The notes under the pieces are model-generated. The model worked only from the letters and a program-made list of their open reading frames with translations. It ran no database searches and was not told the DNA's origin. From NCBI GenBank assembly GCA_937879855.1, contig CALFMO010000058.1:1-64000 (forward strand): a stretch of DNA of 64,000 nucleotides, written 5' to 3'. Origin of the DNA: an uncultured Acidobacteriaceae bacterium (GTDB lineage Bacteria; Acidobacteriota; Terriglobia; Terriglobales; Acidobacteriaceae). The position numbers and the translations under genes are program-made. Within the stretch, counting starts at the first letter, position 1; every line of letters starts with the position of its first letter. Positions 17,849 to 25,456 of the stretch are shown here, in pieces.

Positions 17849-18055
17849 TTATGCCGAACGTTTCCTTTTCTGTTTCTTGGCATCGTTTACCGGCTCGTTC
17901 CGTTTTTGATCGTTCTTCCGCCGTTGTCTTTGGAGCGACTCCAAGAACTCCGCGGCTTCTTCTTCGCTGTAATTCCTGTGGTCTGCAATGAGTTTCTTAG
18001 CTTGTCCTAGGGTCAGTTTTCTTGCCGTGGGAGAGGAATACGCTTTCTTCGTCAT
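17849..18055 (-). CDS. Small basic hypothetical protein
   Basis: A 68-residue protein starting at the ATG at 18055, with an AAGGG box eight bases upstream; the ATG two codons earlier is too close to that box. The central part (LTLGQAKKLIADHRNYSEEE) predicts helices like those of small nucleic-acid-binding or antitoxin-like proteins, and the last 25 residues are almost all Lys, Arg, Asn and Gln. No partner toxin lies next to it. I do not recognise the family. Confidence 0.5.
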   Translation of the reverse strand: MTKKAYSSPTARKLTLGQAKKLIADHRNYSEEEAAEFLESLQRQRRKNDQKRNEPVNDAKKQKRKRSA

Positions 18056-18235
18056 GTTCATCGCCCTTGAAAATGTAGTCTCCGATCTTTCTCGCCCCAA
18101 ACTCGGTATTACACATCCCTAAATAGCGTGACCCTACCCCAGGATGTTATCTGGCGTAGGCAATTGGCAAGCCTGCCGTTGGGCATGATGTGAGCCGTAA
18201 TCGTGAACCGGTCTGCTAACGCCTTGTTCTCTCAG

Positions 18236-18676
18236 CTAATCCTCATTCAAAATGCTGTTAGCGCCACAGCTTTGACCATCAGGAACCAATAGGCGCTTCT
18301 TTATAATTCTGGAAATGGTGTGCTCCAATTTTTCCTGAGTCATGCTGCCCTTTTCGCAATAACCTGCCGCCCCCTCTTGGAGGAGCTTCTTGGCGTTCTT
18401 TTCTGACAGGCTGCTGATTGCCAAAACTGGAATATTCGATGTAGACGGTGTCCGCTTCAACGCTCGTAGTACCTCAATGCCGTCCATATCGGGCATTAGC
18501 ATGTCTAGAAGGATTAGGCACGGAGTGCAACTCATAGCGGCAAATAGCCCAGTTTTACCGTCACAAGCAATCAGAACTCGATAACCTAAACCCATCACGA
18601 CTTGTGAGTAGGACTGTGCAATAAACTTGCTGTCGTCAACAATCAGAATCATATCGTTATTCACAAGGGTCCCCAT
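18236..18676 (-). CDS. Single-domain response regulator
   Basis: A receiver-only protein of about 146 residues: acidic pair in LIVDDSKF, phospho-acceptor Asp in LILLDMLMPDMDG, conserved Ser/Thr in LAISSLSEK, and a Lys in GYCEKGSM. No output domain follows, so it probably acts by phosphotransfer or protein contact, as CheY- or Spo0F-like regulators do. In-frame ATGs at 18706, 18676 and 18652 are all possible; none has a clear ribosome-binding site, and I chose the middle one. It lies near, but not in an operon with, the PAS-HTH regulator at 18845. Confidence 0.82.
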   Translation of the reverse strand: MGTLVNNDMILIVDDSKFIAQSYSQVVMGLGYRVLIACDGKTGLFAAMSCTPCLILLDMLMPDMDGIEVLRALKRTPSTSNIPVLAISSLSEKNAKKLLQEGAAGYCEKGSMTQEKLEHTISRIIKKRLLVPDGQSCGANSILNED

Positions 18677-18844
18677 CCTAGCAACCTTCGGAGCGCCAAG
18701 GAGCATTTCCGGCCGTACCCGCCTAATAAGCTGAGGCTATTCGAGGTCTGGGCATACGGGATAACGTCAAGAAGCGACGTGAGCCTCTAAAGTAACTGCG
18801 CTAGCGTTGTGATGAACATTGTCCGAAGCCGTTCGCTCCTATGG

Positions 18845-19456
18845 CTAGCTTGTTATCCGGGTTCGCATCCGTATCCAGGTATCCACTTCGGCTTTCAACG
18901 CAAATACTGCGGCACCCTTGCTTCGTTCTAGACGTCGAATTGGAAAGTTATACCGCTGTTCCCAACGCTGGACAGTCTTTACTGAAGTCCTAACATAATT
19001 GGCGATTTCTTTCCATGATCGCAGTACCTCATGTGCGGAATCGGTCAACGCATCAGCCTCATGAATTGCACCCGTCAGCTCCAGCTTCGTGTTCGGCCGA
19101 AGTTCCACAACGACCGCGCCGACTCTCTTCACCTTCCCCCTTGCATCCTTTATTGGAAGAAAGTGGTCAACAAAGCGTGTCGGTTCTGCTCTGGCCGGCA
19201 GTCTTCCGGCGAGTACGAAGTTGAAAATAGGCTCGCCTGTGGCCAATACCTGCTTGATGGCCGGTTCGACTTGCAAGGCAACTTCGCCGAGAACTTCCCG
19301 CAGAGTCTTTCCCAAGTGGAATTTGATCGCGATGCCATTCATCTTAGCTAGGGGAAGCGTTAACGCCTGATAACGCAGTTGATCATCAACGATCGCAAGT
19401 CCAACTTTCGAATCGTTAAGAAAACGGGCCAATTCTGTACTGAACAGTTTTGTCAT
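18845..19456 (-). CDS. PAS-HTH one-component regulator
   Basis: A 203-residue cytoplasmic protein. Residues about 8-125 form a PAS domain of the PAS_4 type (VGLAIVDDQLRYQALTLPLA, then HFLPIKDARGKVKRVGAVVV). The C-terminal 60 residues are a MerR/excisionase-like helix-turn-helix (SWKEIANYVRTSVKTVQRWE followed by FPIRRLERSKGAAVFALKAE). PAS fused to this excisionase-like fold suggests a ligand- or redox-responsive DNA-binding regulator. The target is unknown; the nearest genes are the single-domain regulator downstream and the MHYT kinase/FixJ pair about 360 bp upstream. Confidence 0.8.
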   Translation of the reverse strand: MTKLFSTELARFLNDSKVGLAIVDDQLRYQALTLPLAKMNGIAIKFHLGKTLREVLGEVALQVEPAIKQVLATGEPIFNFVLAGRLPARAEPTRFVDHFLPIKDARGKVKRVGAVVVELRPNTKLELTGAIHEADALTDSAHEVLRSWKEIANYVRTSVKTVQRWEQRYNFPIRRLERSKGAAVFALKAEVDTWIRMRTRITS

Positions 19457-19819
19457 CTATCGCGGCGGTTATCTTTCGGCGCTCCCAAGATCACAAGTTG
19501 AACCTCTTTTCAGTCGTAGATGGCTGCGTCGCGGATTGCAGCGAATATTGCTTCCTTCGGAGGTGCTCACGAGGCATCTAATCGTTGGTGAGCCCTCTAT
19601 TCACTTTGGACTCCTGACCCAGGCATAGCTCACCCACAACACAAGCTTGTAGTCTATTGCCATCTTGTCCGTTCCCTGCGCGAAGTCCTCCCCACGAGAC
19701 CGCACTCCTTGACTCAGAGCGCTGTAATCTCTCTCTAGGATGCAACACATGAACAGGAAGAGATATTAAGCGTTGGCAATAGTGGGGTAACAGAAAGGAC
19801 GTTGCTTGTAACCCTTAGT
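19457..19819. other. Intergenic region, nothing recognised
   Basis: About 360 bp between the PAS-HTH gene and the FixJ-type regulator gene, both on the minus strand. It should contain the promoter of the PAS-HTH gene. Only reading frames of about 20 codons are seen, and no repeats or clear terminator. Confidence 0.4.
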
Positions 19820-20452
19820 TTAGGGAGGCTCGTTTCTGGAAGAACCTTGGAGTCTTTGGATCATCTTGACCAATTCGGCCAGAGAGTTTGCCTGCATCTT
19901 CTCCATCGCGCGGCTGCGGTGGACCTTTACCGTGTTTTCTGCGGTTCCCGTTTGGGCCGCGATCTGCTTGTTGAGCATGCCTGAGACGACCATGCCGATG
20001 ACCTCACTCTCTCGGGGACTCAGCGATTTGAAGCGTTCGTGCAGCACTGCGAGTTCCGCGTCTTGCCTACGTCTGGTTCGATCCCTTTCCAGCGCCATTT
20101 GAATGGCATCCAAAAGATCCTGGTCGCGGAAGGGCTTGGTGAGAAACTCCACGGCGCCAGCCTTCATCGCCCGTACCGTCATTGGAATGTCGCCATGCGC
20201 AGTAATGAAGATGATCGGAATATGAATGTTGGCTTTGGCCAGCTGGCGCTGCAAGCTGAGCCCGCTGATCCCCGGCAACCTGATGTCGAGAACGAGGCAA
20301 CTGGGCACGTTCGGAAGCTTGCTTGCGAGGAACTCCTGCGCGGCCCCGAACAGTTCGACTTGCAGACCCATGGAGCCAATAAGGCGCTTGATTGCGCTCC
20401 GCACCGAGGGATCGTCATCGACGACGAAAACGATGGACTCGGGTTCGCTCAT
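19820..20452 (-). CDS. FixJ/NarL-type response regulator
   Basis: A 210-residue two-domain regulator. The receiver has FVVDDDPSVRSA, the phospho-acceptor Asp in CLVLDIRLPG, and FLTKPFRDQ with the conserved Lys. The C-terminal LuxR-type helix-turn-helix reads LSPRESEVIGMVVSGMLNKQ, then TVKVHRSRAMEKMQ. The order and motifs match the FixJ/TodT group. Its ATG overlaps the stop of the upstream histidine kinase by four bases, so the two are translationally coupled and form a two-component pair. The target genes are unknown. Confidence 0.92.
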   Translation of the reverse strand: MSEPESIVFVVDDDPSVRSAIKRLIGSMGLQVELFGAAQEFLASKLPNVPSCLVLDIRLPGISGLSLQRQLAKANIHIPIIFITAHGDIPMTVRAMKAGAVEFLTKPFRDQDLLDAIQMALERDRTRRRQDAELAVLHERFKSLSPRESEVIGMVVSGMLNKQIAAQTGTAENTVKVHRSRAMEKMQANSLAELVKMIQRLQGSSRNEPP

Positions 20453-22278
20453 GAGAGAACAGCGCCATTGGCAGGCAGAGTAAACTGGAACAGCGCACCA
20501 TGGGACGCTGATTCGAGGGACAGCTGCCCACCATGGGACTCTATGATGGAATAGCTGATCGAGAGCCCCATTCCGATGCCTTTGGGTTTCGTGGTGAAGA
20601 ATGGCTCGAAGATGCGGTCTACCAGCGCCGGTTCCACTCCTGGCCCAGAGTCTTGAACCTGAACCAAAACTCCATCTCGGTTCCTTGCCGACCGGATCAG
20701 AATTTCCGGCCTCCCGTTTGTCGTCGAACTCGCTGCTTCAATGGCGTTCATGACCAGGTTTATCAACACCTGTTGCAGCTGCACCGGGTCGCCGGGCACG
20801 TGTGGCAGGTCAGATTCCAGCTCGATACGTAAGGAGACACGGTTTCGCGTGAACTCATTGCGCAAGAGAATGTTTACGTCTTGAATGATGCGGTTGATGT
20901 CCAGTTCCGTCCTGTTTGGAGACGCTTTCATCAGTAAGCCACGGATCCGCGAAATGACGGCGCTAGCGCGAGTGCCGTCATTCACAATCTCCTCAATTGC
21001 TGCCCGTAATTCATCCGGTTTCCAGGTCGCACTGTCGAGTCGGCGCAAGCAGAAATTGCCGTTGGTGACGATTGCAGTAAGCGGTTGGTTAACCTCGTGA
21101 GCGATTGCAGACGCCAGTTCTCCCATCGCAACAACACGGGTAACGCGGGCAAGATCTTCCTGTGCCTGACGCAATTCATCTTCGGCGCGCTTGAGGTCCT
21201 CGATATCGGTACTTGTTCCGTACCATTTAGAAATATTTCCCTGTTTGTCGCGGAGTGGCACAGCGCGAAGCAGGAACCGGCGATATGCCCCGTCCGCCCG
21301 TCTTAGCTGCGCCTCCCTTTCAAAGGGTTTCCCGGCCGCAAAGGCGGCCCGCCATTCTTCTTCTGCGCGCTCTTCGGGGTGAAATTCCTTCATCCAGCCC
21401 CAGCCCAATCCTTCTTCAACAGAGAGGCCGGTGTACTCAAGGAAACGTTGATTCAAAAAATCAGCAGAGCCGTCGGGCGATTTGCTCCAAACTAGAGCGG
21501 GAAGTGTGTCGATTACAAGAAGGAGGCGTTCTTCACTTTGGATCCGGTCCACAGACGATGTCGCGATGGCGGCCGCAAGCACAGTCAACGTCGCAATGAC
21601 AATTCCATTGTTGCCAAGCGTGGAGATACTCACGGCGTGGAAAAGATTTGGAGGTGGGGCGGGGGTGAAACTTGCGGCAGTTAAGCCGGTGTAATGGATC
21701 GCGGAAACAGCGACTCCGATCACCGTGGCGCTGGCCAGCCTGCGCGGACCACTCCACCTGGTCTCCTCTCGTAGTCTGAACGCCAGCCGCAACGTGATTG
21801 CAGAAAACAAGATTGCAAGCAAGATGGAACACGTCACCAGGACGGGAGAAAAATGGGTGATAGCAGGCAATCTCATTGCGGCCATTCCGATGTAGTGCAT
21901 GCCAAGGAGGCCGCCACCCAGAATGACGCTGCCGGTCAAAACCTCCACCGGAGCCATCTTCTGGCGGCTTGCTATGTAAAGCGCGACGCCAGACGCGAGG
22001 ATGGCTACGAGGAGTGAGGCCAGAACTGTAGGCCAGTGATATTCGACGGGTATGGGCAGACGGCGGGCCAGCATCCCCTTGAAGTGCATCGCCCAGATTC
22101 CGAGGCCCATTGCAATAGCACCACCGCTCAACCACGCCAGGCGAGTCCGTCCGCGTGCGGAAGTTAGCCGTCCCAAAAAATCAAGCGCGGCATACGACGC
22201 GACGATGGCGATCAATACTGAGCGCGCAACTTCACCATAATCGAATGAGCCCGACAGCACGCTGTCTGCAGAGATCAT
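20449..22278 (-). CDS. MHYT-PAS sensor histidine kinase
   Basis: A 609-residue membrane kinase. The first 250 residues form an MHYT input domain of about seven helices with three His motifs: WAMHFKGM, LGMHYIGMAAMRL and SAIHYTGLTAA (the last a variant). By family knowledge these may coordinate copper and sense O2, CO or NO. A PAS domain follows (LPALVWSKSPDGSADFLNQR), then HisKA with the H-box AIAHEVNQPLTAIV, and HATPase with N- and G-boxes (LVMNAIEAAS, DSGPGVEPALVDRIFEPFFT, GIGMGLSISYSII), as in FixL-type kinases. The ATG at 22278 has a GGAGGAG box nine bases upstream. Its partner is the FixJ-type regulator that overlaps its end. Confidence 0.92.
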   Translation of the reverse strand: MISADSVLSGSFDYGEVARSVLIAIVASYAALDFLGRLTSARGRTRLAWLSGGAIAMGLGIWAMHFKGMLARRLPIPVEYHWPTVLASLLVAILASGVALYIASRQKMAPVEVLTGSVILGGGLLGMHYIGMAAMRLPAITHFSPVLVTCSILLAILFSAITLRLAFRLREETRWSGPRRLASATVIGVAVSAIHYTGLTAASFTPAPPPNLFHAVSISTLGNNGIVIATLTVLAAAIATSSVDRIQSEERLLLVIDTLPALVWSKSPDGSADFLNQRFLEYTGLSVEEGLGWGWMKEFHPEERAEEEWRAAFAAGKPFEREAQLRRADGAYRRFLLRAVPLRDKQGNISKWYGTSTDIEDLKRAEDELRQAQEDLARVTRVVAMGELASAIAHEVNQPLTAIVTNGNFCLRRLDSATWKPDELRAAIEEIVNDGTRASAVISRIRGLLMKASPNRTELDINRIIQDVNILLRNEFTRNRVSLRIELESDLPHVPGDPVQLQQVLINLVMNAIEAASSTTNGRPEILIRSARNRDGVLVQVQDSGPGVEPALVDRIFEPFFTTKPKGIGMGLSISYSIIESHGGQLSLESASHGALFQFTLPANGAVLS

Positions 22279-22700
22279 TATGTAAATCTCCTCCGCCAAT
22301 TGGAGAGACACCTCTACGGTCACCCACCAATCAGCAGCTAGATTCCCTTAAAGCGTGGCCCTCAATCTTGCACAGGCCAAACCCACGTCAAGAACAGTTT
22401 ACGCCTCGGCCATCAGAGCGCACACAATCCGGGGATCTCAGACGCGGCTTATCCAGAAGGTGTTCTTATCAGATAGAAACAATCAGCAGTCGCTCGAAGC
22501 GCATCGAAATGTGAATCCAACTGGCAGTCTGCGGTAGGCACGCGTTCTGCGGAGCTGGGCATAAGGCAAACAACTCTCGTTTCTTGAATGAAGACAGTTG
22601 CTACATCACTCCAACCTCAGTAGCCGTGCAAACCGTCTGCTCTCGCAAAGTGGAGACAGAGAAGGCATTTACTGAACTAAGGATTCCCCTTTTTAAGGCG
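22279..22700. other. Intergenic region, nothing recognised
   Basis: About 420 bp upstream of the MHYT kinase gene. It carries the ribosome-binding site of that gene at its left edge and presumably its promoter. No reading frame resembles a known family. A short stretch near 22510 (GTGAATCCAACTGGCAG) recurs with one mismatch near 12683, beside the IS66 fragment. Confidence 0.4.
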
Positions 22701-22886
22701 TCACTCCGGTAGCTCGATTCGGTCGGAATGCTTCTTCTCACGCTCGTGCTCTTCCGCCAACACTTTTTCAAGCCAATTTGCTTGCGTCTCTGCAACACGC
22801 ATATCCACTGATTGTGGATTGTGGCCGATGAAGAATGCTTCGCCGCAAACGTTACACTTGAGTGTTCCCATCTCCTGAAAGCCCAT
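22701..22886 (-). CDS. Small zinc-finger-like protein
   Basis: A protein of about 61 residues starting at the ATG at 22886. The N-terminal half reads MGTLKCNVCGEAFFIGHN, a zinc-knuckle-like CxxC followed by a histidine; a later His pair (EEHEREKKH) could complete a C2H2-like site. The C-terminal half is a charged helix. It belongs to a type of tiny CxxC...H proteins common in this kind of genome, of unknown role. An in-frame ATG at 22928 would add 14 residues. Confidence 0.55.
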   Translation of the reverse strand: MGFQEMGTLKCNVCGEAFFIGHNPQSVDMRVAETQANWLEKVLAEEHEREKKHSDRIELPE

Positions 22887-23048
22887 TGTTGACTCGCGGC
22901 TGCTCTTTTTTATTGCTATGGCCCGCATGTCCTAATTTTAGATCAGTGCTCTGAAAGCATGGGAATTGGCTGAGTAACGCGTTCCTTCCGCCCATGATTC
23001 GATCTCTTGTCGATTTCTCAGCTTGAAATCTTTTCAGTACCGCGCACC

Positions 23049-23207
23049 CTAAGCTGCTTGGCGTGAAATAAATCTCAGGTATTCCACCCGTTCGCACTTT
23101 GGGCAAACAGCTAGCGGAACGTTCCAACTTCCTTCGCTGTCGGCGAAGAAAATCGTACCTCGCTCAATGTGGATACTGAAAAAATGATCGTGCGGAGGTG
23201 CCGCCAT
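23049..23207 (-). CDS. 52-residue zinc-binding-like mini-protein
   Basis: A short frame running from ATG at 23207 to TAG at 23049. The peptide is well ordered rather than random: SIHIERGTIFFADSEGSWNV (beta-rich) followed by a CPKC knuckle and ERVEYLRFISRQ. This looks like a small zinc-ribbon-like protein. There is no good ribosome-binding site, and only two cysteines are present, so it may need a partner, dimerise, or be a remnant. It lies upstream of, and on the same strand as, the CxxC protein at 22701. Confidence 0.45.
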   Translation of the reverse strand: MAAPPHDHFFSIHIERGTIFFADSEGSWNVPLAVCPKCERVEYLRFISRQAA

Positions 23208-23326
23208 TGGCAGCGCGCGGAGGGAGCGCGTGTGTGGCGGAACGACTGTGAGCTAAAGCTATAACCATGCTGTGGGCTGCGAGCCGGGCGTTACCGCAAC
23301 CCCATTTTCATTCTTAGGAGACCCTC

Positions 23327-24028
23327 ATGAAGAAGAGGATATTAGCGTGCGCAATAACCGCATTGTTGCTTTCAACCACCACTTGGGCAGACGATAAAGA
23401 AAAGGACGAGGATCGTCTGAAGAATGCGGGCACCGTGCTGACAGAGATTCTGAATCTTCCAGACGACATTCCTCAAGATCTCCTCGACAAAGCCGACTGT
23501 GTGGTTGTTTTTCCATCGGTCCTCAAGGCCGCGTTCGTGGTCGGTGGTAGTTATGGCCGCGGTGCGATGACGTGCCGCAGGGGCGAAAATTTCAACGGAC
23601 CCTGGGGTGCGCCATCAATGATGGCCCTTGAGGGTGGCAGCGTTGGCTTTCAGATCGGTGGGCAAGCGACTGACTTCGTCCTTCTCGTGATGAATGACCG
23701 CGGGGCGAATGGAATCTTGAGCAGCAAAGTGAAGCTTGGAGCAGATGCGTCGATAGCAGCAGGACCGGTCGGTCGTAACGCGACCGCAGAAACCGATGTT
23801 TCGATGCGTGCTGAAATATTGAGCTATTCCCGCGCGCGCGGTCTATTTGCAGGCATTTCGTTGGAGGGTTCGACCATCCGACCTGACAACGATGCAAATA
23901 AGAGAATCTACGGCGAGAAAATCTCAGCCAAGGATATTGTGATTGCTCACGAGACGCATGTCCCTCCCGCAGCCGAGAGCCTTATCTCGACGCTTAACGC
24001 GAAGACGCCGAAGCACAAGTCGTCATAG
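23327..24028 (+). CDS. Exported SYLF-domain (Ysc84-like) lipid-binding protein
   Basis: A 233-residue protein with a Sec signal (MKKRILACAITALLLSTTTW, cleavage near WADD). The mature part is a SYLF/DUF500-type domain: LPQ-like start (LPDDIPQDLLDKADCVVVFP), a Gly-rich core (FVVGGSYGRGAMTCR), FVLLVMNDRGANGIL, and SYSRARGLFAGISLEGSTIR near the end. SYLF domains bind phosphoinositides or other lipids; in bacteria the role is unclear, probably envelope-related. An AGGAG box lies at ideal distance from the ATG. It is transcribed alone. A short GC hairpin without T-run (24042-24057) follows the stop. Confidence 0.9.
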   Translation: MKKRILACAITALLLSTTTWADDKEKDEDRLKNAGTVLTEILNLPDDIPQDLLDKADCVVVFPSVLKAAFVVGGSYGRGAMTCRRGENFNGPWGAPSMMALEGGSVGFQIGGQATDFVLLVMNDRGANGILSSKVKLGADASIAAGPVGRNATAETDVSMRAEILSYSRARGLFAGISLEGSTIRPDNDANKRIYGEKISAKDIVIAHETHVPPAAESLISTLNAKTPKHKSS

Positions 24029-24212
24029 CAGTTGTTTTGAAAACGGGTTTGCCCGTTGGGTGCAAGTGCGCCCTTCCACTAGCGACGACGGTTCCACTCA
24101 GTCCTCTAAGACTCCACGCAATTTATTGTTTGGGAATCCGCATGTAAGTGATTGATCCGCTGTAGGCGCGTTCGGGAGCAGGCTTTTAAAAGGGCGCAGC
24201 TCTGCCAACTGG

Positions 24213-24401
24213 CTATGCACTTTTACGCATCAATTGTCCTTTGACCGGTTGCCCGCAAGAGCAGACAGCGTCGAAGCCGGTGATGGTGCGGTTCTGTATC
24301 GTTAGCTGCATCACCGCTCCGCACTTTGGGCATTTCCAATATCTATCGAGGTTGTTTCCTGCACGTCCTGGGGCTCGAACATCAATCGGACTGTCTGCCA
24401 T
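24213..24401 (-). CDS. Small zinc-ribbon protein
   Basis: A 62-residue protein starting at the ATG at 24401, with GGAG eight bases upstream. It has two knuckles, CPKCG and CSCGQ, separated by about 22 residues (VMQLTIQNRTITGFDAVCSC), which can form a zinc ribbon. Function unknown. It is on the same strand as, and just downstream of, the 2-oxoacid:ferredoxin oxidoreductase operon (about 145 bp gap), possibly on the same transcript. Confidence 0.6.
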   Translation of the reverse strand: MADSPIDVRAPGRAGNNLDRYWKCPKCGAVMQLTIQNRTITGFDAVCSCGQPVKGQLMRKSA

Positions 24402-24546
24402 TTCCTCATCTCCAACCGTTCGACTATCTAATCGGCGCGAATTAGGTGCTCGCCCTACCCACCACAAAACTCTGACGACGATGCCCTCCACTCGTAGCGA
24501 GATTCCCTGGTGTCGGAACCTCACACGCAGGAGGTGCTGTTGTTCT

Positions 24547-25443
24547 CTACATCAACTCCTCTACGAAAGAGCGCGTCACGTCCCCGGGTATCCGCATGTC
24601 GGCATGTGCGAGGGGGCCGGCATCCAGCACTGGCTCTGCTCCGTGCAATGTGGGCACGTCGGTGCGTTCGAAGAACTTACCAATTGGAATCTCTGTATCC
24701 CATAGCAGAGACTTCCCCATGGCGGCCATCCAGTCCGCGGAATCGTAACCGGTGTCGTCCTCTAGCTTTTTTACTCGGGGACGGAACCATTGGTAGGTGT
24801 TGTCATGATTGTAGGTTACGCACGGGCTGAAGACGTCTAGGAATGAAAATCCTTTATGCTGAATGCCTTGCTTGATGAGTTCAGTCAAGTGTTTCTGTTC
24901 GGCGCTGAACCCGCGGGCAACGAATGTGGCCCCGGCGGCGAGAGCCAGCGAAATTGGATTCACCGGCGCTTCGATGTTGCCGAAGGGCATGCTTTTCGTC
25001 TTCATGCCAACGCGGCTGGTAGGGGAAGTCTGCCCGGTGGTGAGGCCGTAGATTTGGTTGTCCATCACGATGTAAAGCAGGTCAACGTTGCGGCGCATGC
25101 TGTGCACGAAGTGATTGCCACCAATGCCGAAGCCATCACCGTCGCCACCCGTCACCAGTACAGTCAAATCGTGATTCGCAAGCTTCACTCCGGTGGCAAC
25201 GGCAAGAGCCCGGCCGTGCAGCGTGTGCATGCCATAGGTATTGATGAAGCCGGGGAAGTTTGACGAGCAGCCGATACCGCTAATGGTGACCACGTTGTGG
25301 TTAGGTATCTGCAACTCGACCAGAGCCTTCTGGACGGCGGCGAGTACGCCAAAATCGCCGCATCCGGGACACCAGTCGGGATCGACTTTGCCTTTCAAGT
25401 CGGCCACTGCCACGTGGTTGGTCGCTGCGAGAGTCGTCGCCAT
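24547..25443 (-). CDS. korB: 2-oxoacid:ferredoxin oxidoreductase, beta subunit
   Basis: A 298-residue thiamine-pyrophosphate-binding subunit. Seen: DWCPGCGDFGVL at the start, the TPP/Mg site GGDGDGFGIGGNHFVHS with MDNQIYGLTTGQTSPTS, and GFSFLDVFSPCVTYNH. With the fused gamma-alpha subunit it would convert a 2-oxoacid (probably 2-oxoglutarate) plus CoA to acyl-CoA with ferredoxin reduction, or run in reverse. The ATG at 25443 has AAGGAG nine bases upstream. It lies 13 bp after the alpha-subunit gene in the same operon. No 2[4Fe-4S] delta subunit is nearby, as in the two-subunit type of these enzymes. The exact substrate cannot be fixed by eye. Confidence 0.92.
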   Translation of the reverse strand: MATTLAATNHVAVADLKGKVDPDWCPGCGDFGVLAAVQKALVELQIPNHNVVTISGIGCSSNFPGFINTYGMHTLHGRALAVATGVKLANHDLTVLVTGGDGDGFGIGGNHFVHSMRRNVDLLYIVMDNQIYGLTTGQTSPTSRVGMKTKSMPFGNIEAPVNPISLALAAGATFVARGFSAEQKHLTELIKQGIQHKGFSFLDVFSPCVTYNHDNTYQWFRPRVKKLEDDTGYDSADWMAAMGKSLLWDTEIPIGKFFERTDVPTLHGAEPVLDAGPLAHADMRIPGDVTRSFVEELM

Positions 25444-25456
25444 TTTTCTGTTCTCC

